In this document: positions 1-11,000 of the stretch, one piece after another | Numbering within the stretch: the first letter of the stretch is position 1 | Layout of the letters: each line of letters begins with the position of its first letter | From: Onchocerca volvulus | Taxonomy: Eukaryota; Nematoda; Chromadorea; Rhabditida; Onchocercidae | Direction: 5' to 3' | Length of the DNA stretch: 64,000 nt | NCBI GenBank assembly: GCA_000499405.2 | Contig: HG738139.1 | Location: forward strand, 10,378,616 to 10,442,615 | The notes under the pieces: model-generated | Seen by the model: only the letters and a program-made list of their open reading frames with translations | Databases searched by the model: none | Told to the model about the DNA's origin: nothing | Program-made: the position numbers and the translations under genes

Positions 1-1
1 G

Positions 2-494
2 AAACATGAAGCCGAAAATGGTGAAGAAGGAGTAAATATTTATCGAATGGGTGATTTCGTTGATATAACCTATGGACCTTTGATTCCGTATACCAGTCAT
101 ATTGATAAATTTGCTCTGACTAAAGTAATATATATGTATATTTTTTTGCTCTTGACAGTTTCAACTGAGTAGAGATGGAAGATTCATAACGATTTGAATT
201 GAACATGTCCCCTCATTTGTTAGGCTTCTTGAACATTAAGCTAATTTCATTCAAAAATGATAAAAAAATTTGGGGTTCACCGTGCGTGATAGGATAGAAG
301 AATATAAAGATATTTGTTTTATCCTTATAAATCATAGTTTTCAGGTGGAACACGAGAATTTCGAATATCGTTTTATTGGTGTATCGGTACCAAAAGCATT
401 GAAATGTTCATCATATTCTTGGGATCTAATCTGTAACGCTTCAGTAATGCCTCCTGTTAAAGAACGAAAGTTACTTGAGGCTTCTTCTGTTTAA
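2..494 (+). CDS. mrpl-39: mitochondrial ribosomal protein mL39, 3' part (partial)
   Basis: Two exons are visible, 2-124 and 345-494, joined in phase 0 (donor AAA|GTAATA, acceptor TTTTCAG|GTGGAA). The first reads IYRMGDFVDITYGPLIPYTS, which matches the mL39 signature (human form as I recall it: HRIGDFIDVSEGPLIPRTS). The second carries FIGVSVPKALK, matching the family's FQGVSLP segment, and ends at TAA 492-494. mL39 is a large-subunit mitoribosome protein related to the TGS/editing part of threonyl-tRNA synthetase, without enzymatic activity. The 5' end lies left of the window. A direct 124-to-345 join is about seven residues shorter than the human protein here, so a tiny exon in the intron may have been missed. 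Family call is firm; exact splice is inferred. Confidence 0.8.
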
Positions 495-1323
495 GCATCT
501 GTTTTTACGTGCCTTTGTTATGCTTATGTATTAAAAAATAATTTTTCTAGCTAAAATAATTTGTCACTTTTGCCATTTCCGTTAACAATGTATTCTTCAT
601 AAATATATTGCTGATTGTGAGAGATTAAATATTTTACCGGTTATTCACTATTAGAATATCGATAAAGTGACATGTAAATAATAGAATCTGTTAGCTGCTC
701 ATAATTTATCAAACCTTTGTCTGAATTATAATAGAAAAAGATGATTAGTGCTAGTATTTGAAAATAATATAAATATTTGATGCATAATAACGGTAATTTA
801 ACGTAGAATTATTATTTAATCTATACTCGAAGGAAGATTACGGAAACATATATCATATAATGGCCGAAGTATCATACAGTTTGCTTTTGAAAATATGAAA
901 ACAAAGTAGTCACATGTTGAACTAAATTACGGAATGATTCTAGACATGATGTGTAAACGTAATAGAATTAACTATATGTCCTGTCCATTGGATTTATGTT
1001 TCAACTGAATTTATGTTAATAGCCATAAGTTCGATTGAACTTTCGCTTAATTTGGCAATAAAACAAATGTTTTTTCTTTGCATAACTTGTCGTTAATATC
1101 ATTTGAAAAATTATTTTAGAATTTATTTTTGAGAAAAAGAGTGTGAACTGTAAATGGTGACTTTTGCCCGAGAGCGAAGGACACTTATATTTTTGTTTCC
1201 ATTTCTTGGTATTTCAAAAAGACTTGAAATTCAAGAAAAACTGGACGCAGAAGAAAGCAAATGATTCGATATGTTACAATTCAGATGCAAAGGAATTGGA
1301 ATTTGGTTAATTGATGATAAGGA
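495..1323. other. intergenic, no gene seen
   Basis: AT-rich spacer between the mL39 stop and the cluster of small frames. I see no exon with splice flanks and no RNA gene. The mL39 3' UTR and polyadenylation site presumably lie here. Confidence 0.5.
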
Positions 1324-1749
1324 TTATGTCTTACTAAAATCCTCGAGCTGATAAGCGGTCAGGAAATCTCGTAGTATTAAATCTCGGAAATAGTAAATAA
1401 TGTAAATATTGGAATTAAAAGAAGTCAAGTTAGGTATTATCATTATTGGCATACAACGAAGAAGTGTATGTGATTGCAGGCAGTTTTTGGGGTGAAATAA
1501 GCTAAGATCGAAATGGCTTAATGAATTTTGTCTTTCCACTTTTTTCATGAAAGCTATTAGATATAAAGAAATTGAAATGAATTCTGTAAGAAATTGTGTG
1601 ATAGGAATTAGGCAATTTGCGAGAATATTCATTGCTATCACAAATGATAGCTTTCTTTGATGGCATTTTTGTGTCACTTCTGGGATTGATTGAAAATTTA
1701 GAGAAATTCCAAAAATCAATATTATGTATTTAAATATTTCTTTCGACAT
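1324..1749 (-). CDS. candidate hydrophobic or secreted protein, 141 aa, unrecognised
   Basis: An unbroken 142-codon frame, unusually long for DNA this AT-rich. An acceptor-like TTGTTCAG lies about 20 bases upstream of the ATG (start MSKEIFKYIIL), as expected for a trans-spliced 5' end, and a four-codon upstream ORF (ATG AAT TGC TAG) sits between them. The N-terminus MSKEIFKYIILIFGISLNF resembles a signal peptide. A second hydrophobic stretch lies near residues 40-65, and four cysteines are spread along the chain. I recognise no family. It could be a chance ORF or could hide introns. The preceding frames on the same strand (1964-2233, 2317-2589) make a small cluster possible. Confidence 0.35.
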   Translation of the reverse strand: MSKEIFKYIILIFGISLNFQSIPEVTQKCHQRKLSFVIAMNILANCLIPITQFLTEFISISLYLIAFMKKVERQNSLSHFDLSLFHPKNCLQSHTLLRCMPIMIIPNLTSFNSNIYIIYYFRDLILRDFLTAYQLEDFSKT

Positions 1750-1959
1750 GCTAGCTAGCAATTCATTACTGAACAATAATTATTTTCGGTGGCTTCAAAA
1801 TTTCCAAAACATATCGAATCGTTTCTCATAATTGAATTGAAATTAAAGCAATCAAAGTTTTCACAAACATTAAAGCTTCTTTCACGTATGTTTGCAAGAA
1901 AATTATCAAATCGCTTTATTGAGCAATGTAAAAAAGAGAAATTGTAATTTGTTTTAGCT

Positions 1960-2195
1960 ATGGCTAAATGTACGATTCGTGACACGCTGAACACATTCGG
2001 CAACGCTGAGGTACGTGACATGGACACGGACAATCCCATTGCGCTGGAGGTTGCGTCGGTAAGGTGAAGACCGGCTTCTTCGTGCTTCTGGTTGATAAAA
2101 GTTTGAAGATTGGTTTGTATACGTATGGCAATTTCTTCGATTTGCAGTTTTTACTGCCACAACTTATAGTTATCTTGCAGCCTTCACATGGCTGA
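1960..2195 (+). CDS. candidate small two-exon gene, about 48 aa, unrecognised
   Basis: A strong acceptor-like GTTTTAG lies two bases before ATG 1960. The frame 1960-2058 encodes MAKCTIRDTLNTFGNAEV and continues to a GTAAGG donor; joining in phase 0 to 2148 (TTTGCAG acceptor) adds FLLPQLIVILQPSHG and a stop at 2193-2195. Without splicing the frame stops at 2065-2067. The segment is clearly less AT-rich than its flanks and has coding-like composition. It directly overlaps an open Cys-rich frame on the other strand (1964-2233), so at most one is likely to be real. No family recognised. Confidence 0.3.
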
Positions 2196-2233
2196 TCTTC
2201 ACCTGCAATCAGAGAAGTCTTTTTGAAATTCAT
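1964..2233 (-). CDS. candidate Cys-rich small protein, 89 aa (conflicts with plus-strand frame)
   Basis: An unbroken frame starting MNFKKTSLIAGEDQPCEGC, with cysteines concentrated at both ends; the C-terminal part has closely spaced pairs (DCPCPC, RCRMCSAC). It follows the pentad-repeat gene on the same strand by about 85 bases. No acceptor-like site lies immediately before the ATG and no obvious signal peptide is present, so support is weaker than for its neighbours. A third frame on the same strand is also open here, which fits a locally GC-richer patch as well as real coding. Confidence 0.25.
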   Translation of the reverse strand: MNFKKTSLIAGEDQPCEGCKITISCGSKNCKSKKLPYVYKPIFKLLSTRSTKKPVFTLPTQPPAQWDCPCPCHVPQRCRMCSACHESYI

Positions 2234-2316
2234 TTTAATTTGAATGAACTTTGGTTAAATAAAACTGAATTCGTAATCGTAAATTGTGATAGGAAAAATT
2301 CTGGGCACTATGATGA

Positions 2317-2589
2317 TTATATAGCTTGCGGTTGCTTGCCCTGCAGTTGCACGTCTTGCAGTTCCAAGTCTCCTAGTTGAAAACTGCGCGATTGAATGCT
2401 GTATGGTTGTATATCTTGCGATTTCAAGGTTTGCACTCGAATGAATTGCGGTTGCACATCTAGCGGTTGTATGTCATATGGTTGAATGCCTTGCAGGTAT
2501 GATCGTGACCGATAACCGCTCAAATGAAACGCATTTGCCTCTAAATTTGCCAAAAGTATGTAAAATGGTAGAATAAGCTTGCAATCCAT
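2317..2589 (-). CDS. small secreted protein of five-residue repeats, 90 aa
   Basis: The ATG at 2589 is preceded within two bases by an acceptor-like GTATTTCAG, the hallmark of a trans-spliced nematode 5' end, and this decides the start. Residues 1-20 (MDCKLILPFYILLANLEANA) look like a signal peptide with a plausible cleavage after ANA. From about residue 30 to the end the chain is built from pentads such as QPYDI, QPLDV, QPYSI and ELQDV, with Q or E often at position 1, D or S often at 4 and I, V, L or F usual at 5. The DNA is a 15-bp tandem array (2320-2499). No cysteine follows the signal peptide. No family recognised: either a low-complexity secreted or matrix peptide, or a short pentapeptide-repeat helix. 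Existence is moderately supported; function unknown. Confidence 0.5.
   Translation of the reverse strand: MDCKLILPFYILLANLEANAFHLSGYRSRSYLQGIQPYDIQPLDVQPQFIRVQTLKSQDIQPYSIQSRSFQLGDLELQDVQLQGKQPQAI
2320..2499. repeat. 15-bp tandem repeat, 12 units, coding for pentads
   Basis: Read on the + strand, twelve consecutive 15-base units each tend to end in GGTTG or a close variant (for example CACATCTAGCGGTTG and AATGCTGTATGGTTG). The period is exact and has kept the minus-strand frame open throughout. Confidence 0.8.
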
Positions 2590-5018
2590 AACTGAAATAC
2601 AGTTCAAAATCAAAGTTTTTATGCTTAACATCAAGACTTTTAAAAATGAAATTAAACTTTAAATTGAATGGTGACGGAAAGTTGTTGCAATGCATAGCAT
2701 GAAAAGCACTTAAAAAGTTATTCCTTACTAAGTTAAGAAGACAGAATTTCGCAAACTTCCATTATTTATTCACCCTATCTATTGGACCCAAAGTTCAAGA
2801 AATCCGGAAATTCCTTTCCAGCAATCCTATTCCGGTCAAAATGATCCGGTCATCCATGACTGCGCTTCTTCCGGTAATATTTCTTGCGATACGTCAGACA
2901 TCCGATACAGTCTGTTCAAACTACATTATTCTATCGTTCCTTCATTTGATAATAACATTCCTATCTTTCCTTCTGCTTATATGTGATTCGAAAAAACTGT
3001 GCTCAAATAACGTAACATTTTGGAATATTTTTGCCGAACGAACTTTTTTCCGATCAAAGTTTATGAGCCAAAATTTCCGTTCTTTTCTGCATGATCTTAT
3101 TTTGTTCTTTTAAGATTTTCCAATTTGACATTTTCCAGAAAGACTGAAAAAAAAGCGGAAGTTTTCAAAGTGATTTTTTTGTAAGTTTTTAGATAATTGT
3201 TTAATTTTTATCCGCATAATTAATATAATTATAAGTGTGAAAATTATTTTAATAATTTCCGGAAATTTGATATGAATTTCAGAAATTTGTTTTTTTTCTG
3301 CTCTTATTTTAAATTATATTTAATAGCGGAAAATACCGACAAACTTTTCCTGTAATGCTGTTACATTTCTTTTAAAATGACATAAAAAATTTCAACGGAA
3401 GAAACATTTTTATGAATTGGAAAAATTCATATCACATTTTTTCCCTTTTTTTTTTTTTTTTTTTTTAATGGAATTAATTGAATATCAAACGAAAAATGTG
3501 TTCATTTGTGCCCGAAAATGTATTTGTTTTTTATTTTCCCAATAAAATCGTTATTTTAAAATTTGTTATTAATTACAGTATTAAATTCCTGAAATATTAT
3601 TATTTTTCACTTTTCTTTATTTATTGCTAGATGTAATATTAAAAGATTCAATGCTCTATATTAATAAATTTTGTTGTAAAATTTTTTCTTTTTTTATTTG
3701 AAATAATTTTTTTTTTTTTCTTATCAAAAGAACTATATGATAGTAAATATTTTTATGATGATTTCCTGTTAATAAATATGCAAATTTAGACATATTATAG
3801 TATTACTTCGCTTCTCCCTCTTTCTCTCTCTCTCTCTCTCTCTCATTAAGAATCTCTCGATTATTTGCATCCCAGAATAGAAATGTTTAAAATCATTAAT
3901 CGTTTGCTGGTTTGTAAAAATTAAATTATAATCTGAAGATGACATCGATATACTTCATCTAATCGATTTATTTACTCATTTATTTGCTGACCATCGTAAG
4001 ATAGCACAACTAAAACACTTCACTAATTATTGACAAATAATTAATATATATGTGTGGTGACAACATTGATTATTCGGCTAATTGAAATCACTCCATTACT
4101 TTTAGCTTCAATCTTTCGTTTCATTTCCATTTACCATCTGTTGACATGATTTGCTAAAATTATTTCAAAAATAATGATAATTATTTCAATATAAATTTTA
4201 ATTTGAATTGAATTTCTGTAAATTTCTTTGATGAAAAAGTTTTCATTAAGCGGACAACTTAATATTCTTGTAATTGTTTTTTATTTCATTTTCGCTTTCT
4301 GAATAAAGTTGCAAATTATCTTTGACATATTTTTGAAATATAGAATTTAAAACAGAATAGATGCAATTAAAATGCGAAATTTAAGTTTTTGAAATTAAAA
4401 TGCAAAGTTTTAAACTGTGCAACATATGTTGGGATGTTTTTCCACAATGTATTTAATAGCTCAAATCATAAATATTACATGAATATCATTTTTTGCAATA
4501 CAATAAAACTATACTAAAAAACTTAATTCATTTAAATCAGAATTCAATAATCAAGTTTCTTTTAAATCAAGATTAAAATGTCACAAATATCAACAAAATA
4601 CATACAAAATTCAAAAAAAAAAAAAAAAATGAATCACCGAAAACGATTAGAAAAACAAATTTGCGTCTAAAAAATAAGCTATTTCAAAAAAGCAAAAGCA
4701 AGTAAAAAATTTTTCAAAAGTTCATAAATATTACTCGGCAGTGAAGAATAGGCCGAACCTTTTTTCTTCAGATAAAATTTTTTTCGTGCAATAATTTAAA
4801 AATCAAACAGTTTTCGTCATAAAATTTCGATCAATTAACAACGAAATAGGGAATGAAACTTTCTTTTATCATCAAAATATAAAATTTCATTTTAATAAAC
4901 TTTTTGGAAGTTGATTTTTTCTTTTTTTTTCTCATTTTTTCTTGTAATTTATAATTTGTAATTACGAATATAATCAAATAACTAATAGGCAAGCATTTAA
5001 GAAAAATTTGAAAATGAA
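2590..5018. other. intergenic, low-complexity, no convincing gene
   Basis: Between the pentad gene and the menorin 3' end. Contains homopolymer T and A runs (near 3449 and 4615) and a CT microsatellite (3812-3844). A hydrophobic plus-strand ORF at 2841-3113 has no splice or trans-splice context and is not called. The menorin 3' UTR should lie at the right end. Confidence 0.5.
3812..3844. repeat. (CT)n microsatellite
   Basis: Run of CT dinucleotides with one or two interruptions at its left end. Confidence 0.85.
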
Positions 5019-8000
5019 TTATTTGAAAATCCTAGCAATACTGAACATGGCAATTAAAGAGAACAAATAAAGTTGAGGTCGAGTTGAAGAAGAATGTTTC
5101 AGATCGCGAACAATCAAATCTAAATTACCATCACCTGTTTTTGCAACAATCACGTTACGTAATTGACGTGTTCTGAAATTTGTATACGTGGTAAAATTTC
5201 GATGCAAATATCAGAAAAACATAGAGTCATGAACAATTTTTATGGTTTAGCGAAGAAAAAAAAGAATCATTACTGTGATTCTGAAATTCTGAAGTTTTGA
5301 TTTTGGAAAAACATTTTTATATTTTTTAATTTCTGGAATTATATATAATATTTTTTTTTAAGACAGAAAAAAATCTTGGAATTTCAAGCCTTACTTCGTT
5401 AATGATGTTTCTAAAGCAATTTTTGTTGGATTTGTCAACTTTCCATCCTGACAATCAGTTCCTCCAACAGAAAGTTCCACTTGCCAACCTCTGAAAAATG
5501 ATTCGATCAATAATTCCTATTATTCTGAAACATTGAATGATTTAATATGCTTAGTTTTAGAATTATTTTTAACAAAATAATTGAAAGGAAAAAATTACTT
5601 ATCGACAAGTTCGATAGCATAACAACTTTTATCATGGCGTATTTGTCCCACTGCTTTCATATTATAATAACTATATCGCTTTCCTCGATTTTCGATCAAT
5701 AAATGACCATTATGACCGATAAATATCTTAAAATTATTGAATAGAATATATTGGTATTTGATTATCATAATTAGTAATTAGTAAGCAGGTATTTGATTAA
5801 TAATGACTGATTACAATTTGATTGCATAAATATAACAGAAATAGTTTTGGCGCGGCAATTTTATGAATATTTGAAAATTCAAAAATTTAAAATATTGGAA
5901 AGATTTAGTGAAAATTCTTGCCAAATTAAATATATAATATAATAATAAAACAAATAAAATGTTAACAAAATATAATATTGATTCGATTAAAAACTTCACA
6001 AAATTTATGAAAGGTTTCCAAATATAATAAAAGTAATTTCAAATATGTATTCTTAATTTCATCATTTTGAAAGTAAAATTATTCATAATTAATTACAATT
6101 GATAACTTAATTAATTAAAAACTTAACTAATTAGGAATTTTCCAGAAAAAACTAGGAATAATGATAATATTATTTATTTTTACCCTTATACCGGTAGTAA
6201 TCTCAGGTGACTGAAGATCGAGTACTTTCTCCAATAGATATATCACGAAACCACTATGCTTTAACCAATCATCATCAATATTTCGTTTCTTTTTTACAAA
6301 TATTAGCTGAAATATAATGAATTACATTAAAATAATTATAATTAAATTTAAATTCGAGTTCCAATTATACTTAGTAATTAAATAAAAAAATTATTAATCG
6401 CCTAAAAAGAAGAAAAAAGATAAGTGAAGCTTTTTTTTTTAATCAAATAAAAGAAAATTTAGTAAATTAATAAAATATTGCATGATAAATAAAGCAAGTA
6501 ATTAAAATAAATAATATTAAAAATATTATGAAAACAATCTTTTTCATCATAAATACTACTGTCAGGAAATATTTTATTAATTTATAAAATTAATTCTTAT
6601 GAAATATTAATGATAATAATTGAGTACAAAATTATGTAATGCTAATTTAATTAATTTCAAAATCAAACCTAAACAAATTTGAATTTAAAATTTTAAATGA
6701 AGAAAAAAAAAAGAAAGAAAACCTTAGCTGTGATTCGTTGAATATCGGGAAATCTTGGTGGTTGCAAGAGTGAGATCAAAAATGCGCTTGGCCAACCTAG
6801 AAATGCAACACCCTCATCACTTATTATAGCTCCAGATGACTGAATAAAAACAGACGGGAATTCTATCAAATTCCAATGATTTCGATTAAATTCCGATTCT
6901 CTCTGAAAAATAGTTTTGCATTTAAAAAACGAAAAATTCGAAATTCAATTCTAAAATTTTACTTTTAGATGTTTTTTTTTTTTTTTAGTTTCGACTTAAT
7001 AAGTTAATAATTTACAACAGTTATTAAATAGCCTTTAATTGCTATTTAATTATTTACTTGAAATAATCAATTAACTATTGCGCTAAGCGCTAAGATTGAA
7101 AACTGAGTTGGAATGTCACAAAAGTAATACTAATTCATAAATTAATTAATTATTTGGTACAAAAATTTTCTTAAAATTAAACGATTCGAATTATTTAATT
7201 AATTTGAAATTTTAAATTTAAAAATATATACTGACCATAATGATAGAATATGGAAGCTTCTTCAAAATACTTCGATGTTTAGCATGTAAATCAAATACTA
7301 AACGTTTGGAATATGGACCGGACCGAAGATTAATTATTTCAAACCAATCATTATTGATTAAATCCATTTCATCACTCCAAATTAATGCCGAAATTGTTGA
7401 TCGTATGCCCAAAATAAATGCTATTTGTTTACTTGAAAAAGCAGCCTAGAAAAAACAAAAAGTTTTGTTCTGATGAAAAGTTTCGAAAGAAAAGGAAAAA
7501 ATTGTGACAATCTATGACAGTATGTATGAAAGTGCTAAAGTTTCATGTTTTATTGAGTTTGAGATACTGTAAATCCAAGAAAAAAAGTATTGTTGATTGT
7601 TAACAATACAAATCCTCAAATGAATATTTATTTATTTTATAATTAAATTTAATTCAAATTTAAATTTAGTTTCTCAACATAATTTATCAAATTTTAGTTA
7701 ATACTTGTAAAGAAAAAATAAAACATCAGTGATGACTGATTGAAGAGTGTTAAGTTTTAATTAATTTTACGACTGGTGAAATTAGTAGAGATACTGTAGG
7801 CCCAGATAAGGTATCACTAAATATTGCAGCCTAATTTGACAAAATATTATTTTAGCAAGATTTTCCTTTTAGATATTTTGCTAAATTAGCTCATATATTT
7901 ATTTACTGTACTGAATACCGTATTAACATACCGTACTAAGTCGAACTGCCAACATAAGTGGTTGATCAATTTCTTTTATAAGTGCTAATACATCGAATAA

Positions 8001-11000
8001 CTCATGCCAACCAATACTAAAAGTTGCAAATTTTAATTTAAAAATGTATTATAATGACTAAAATAAATAAATTAATTAATTGTTACAATAATCGAAGAAA
8101 TTATTTAAATAAACACGAATTGGTTAAAAAAATTTTATATAACTTCTTTTAATTTAGAATGTTTCGATTTTTAATCATATTCTATTAATTTCTATTTTAA
8201 ATCTATAATTAAATTATTCATTTATTTTTCGAAAAATATAAATTATCACTGGGAAGATTACTTAATTTGTGGAATTGTCAATTCCGACAGATTACTTTTT
8301 GTCCAACCAATTGAAAGAGTTGCATCGGGAAAGTATTCTTTAGCACCATCAATGAATTGAACTGCATCTACTGGTACCTAGAATAATATAAATAATCAAA
8401 ACAATATTTATAATCATTATTATCATTTTATCAGTAATAATAATGATTATAATAATAATATTGACAAAGAAATTTCAATCATAATTACAAATGAGACAAT
8501 TTTCAGACAAAAAGAAAAAAATCATTCAAAATTAAATTTGTTATTTTTATATTTAAAATTTTAAACCATAATTTTAATTCGCAATCAATATAATCTTTAT
8601 AAATCAATGAGAGAATTTTTATGAATGAAAATTAAAATTATTATTTTTGTGAATAAAAATTGCATAAATTCAATTTAAAAGCTTAATATTTATGAATAAT
8701 TTCATTATTTTAAGATAATTTGATATAATTGTATTACTTCTTTACTTCTGGGCGATCGGAAAACATTTGCATGTAATACAACAGGTGAAGAAATTTCCTC
8801 ATTTGCAGCAAATAGATACTGCAATACTGGACGAATTGCTGCTGTTGATCGAACATTAATTTTAATTACTGAAATACAATTATCACTTTTCCATTTTTTC
8901 TTTTTTCGGAAAATTCCAAAAAAATATTTTTTTTTTCAAAAGGTAATTTTTTTTTTTTACTAAAAAATGTCATTTTAAAAATTCAAATTACAATTTTGAT
9001 ATATTTTTTGATTCATCATTCCGAAATAATTAATCCAATAATTGACCAATTTTTAACATTATATTTTAATTAAATAGAGTTTATGGATAATTTCATATAC
9101 GGAACAAATGATCTGACATGCTTATAAACAGATTAATAGTAATTAGCGATTAGAAATAAGTAGTTAATTAATATTAAAATATATTACATATATATATTAT
9201 TCTAAATGAAATTGGTAGAACGGAAAATTGTAATGTAACGAAAAGGAAAACAGAAATATATGGCAGATTATGCTTATAAATAGATTAATAGTAATTAGTA
9301 ATTAAATATAAATAATTAATTAATGTTAAAATATCATATTATATGTTTCCATCGTAGATAACTGGTAGCAAAATGGAAAATTATAATGTAAACAAAGCCA
9401 AAAAATGTCGAAAACATTTTTTGTTTTACTTAATTAATTTTATATTTAATTTAATTCAAATATATATTTATGCAATACTTAGCATTTTTTAGTAGAATCT
9501 TTTAATTTTCCTACTATTTGCATTCAAAAATGGCAATACACTCTTATATAATTAATATTTTGTGTTAATTAATTTTATCAGGTTTAAGCAATCAGAAGAT
9601 GGGAAAAGGAATTCAATGGCCTTTCCCATCAATAGCCTAGTTGACAATGACTGATCGACTAATTACAACTATTGACCCCATCGATAATTAACCTTTGACC
9701 AGATTTTAATTATCAACCATAACAATATCTTCTTTGCAGAAGTACTCAAAGATAACAAATATTTCCATTATATAAATTTATAGCGTTTGTTTAAAAAAGC
9801 ATTGCTTAAAATACTTATTTATTAATTCGTTAAAAAATTATAAAATTTAATCTAAAAAGATATTGGCAATAATTTTAGCCATTTATAATGAAATAAATAA
9901 ACGAAATAAACAAATAAACAAGTAAACAATAAAAGATTTAAATATATGAAATTGCCAAAAAAAAAAAAAATGAAAAAAATTTTGTCTGAAACTTGAAATT
10001 GAAAAATTAAAAACCTTTTCGTAATTTTGCAACTTCTCGAAGCCAATCTTTAAATGTAATACGATCAGCAATTTTCAACGGTGAACTCATTAATGGTATC
10101 GCTCGATTATGATGTTTCCGTTGATGGTTCAGGTATACATCACCTTCAATCATCGTACTTCGTTCCAAAATCGGTCCTAAAAAAATTTTGGATATTTTCA
10201 AAATTTTCAAATTTCAATTTACAACGATAATATATCTGTCTATAACTGATTTACTATCAAATAATTTTATTTTCCTGTCGTTTTTTCCTTTTTTTTTTTT
10301 TTTTTTTTGAATTAAACAATTAAAAATGCAATGATATTAAAGTTTTCAGACAAATAGTTTTTTTCTTTTGTATTTATGAAGCTGTGTTAATTAAGAAATA
10401 AGATTAGAAATTTGAAATTAAAATAATTAAAAACTTATTTTATTATTTTAAAATAAAAATTTTTCTTAGTGCAATCGAATCGTATATTTTGATATTAAAA
10501 ATTTATTTTAGCATATCAAAAGTGGCAATTTTCAATTCCTTTTTTTTTTTTTCTTTTACAAAGTGTTCCAGAATTAATTATTCTTATTACGTTGAAAACT
10601 TGATATTTTAATTCCTGACCATGAATTTCAGTTAATTTTGATTGAAAACTTATAATCGAAACGATATAAGGATGGTATTATCAGCCTAATCAGATTGATG
10701 AGATGATTGATTATTAGCAATGAAATTCGATAAAAATATAATCAATCATATCAGTTGCTTCTTATGTTTAAAGTACGTTTTGTCTTTTCCAACTACTTTC
10801 ATTACAATTTTTGCTCGAAACTTTGAGAAAATCGTTTCGTACGATTGTAAATGAGTTTTGGCTGATTGAAATTTCCAAGCTAATAAATCAAACTTGCTAA
10901 TATTAATTAATTAACGAATATCGAACTGTCACACGGCCATATGTTATTGTTAATTTTCACTTATGATTTTCTCATCAATCATACCAAGCAAAGTTTCGAA

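Noticed and set aside
2841..3113. 90-codon hydrophobic plus-strand ORF
   Set aside because: No splice or trans-splice context, T-rich composition, no recognisable family.
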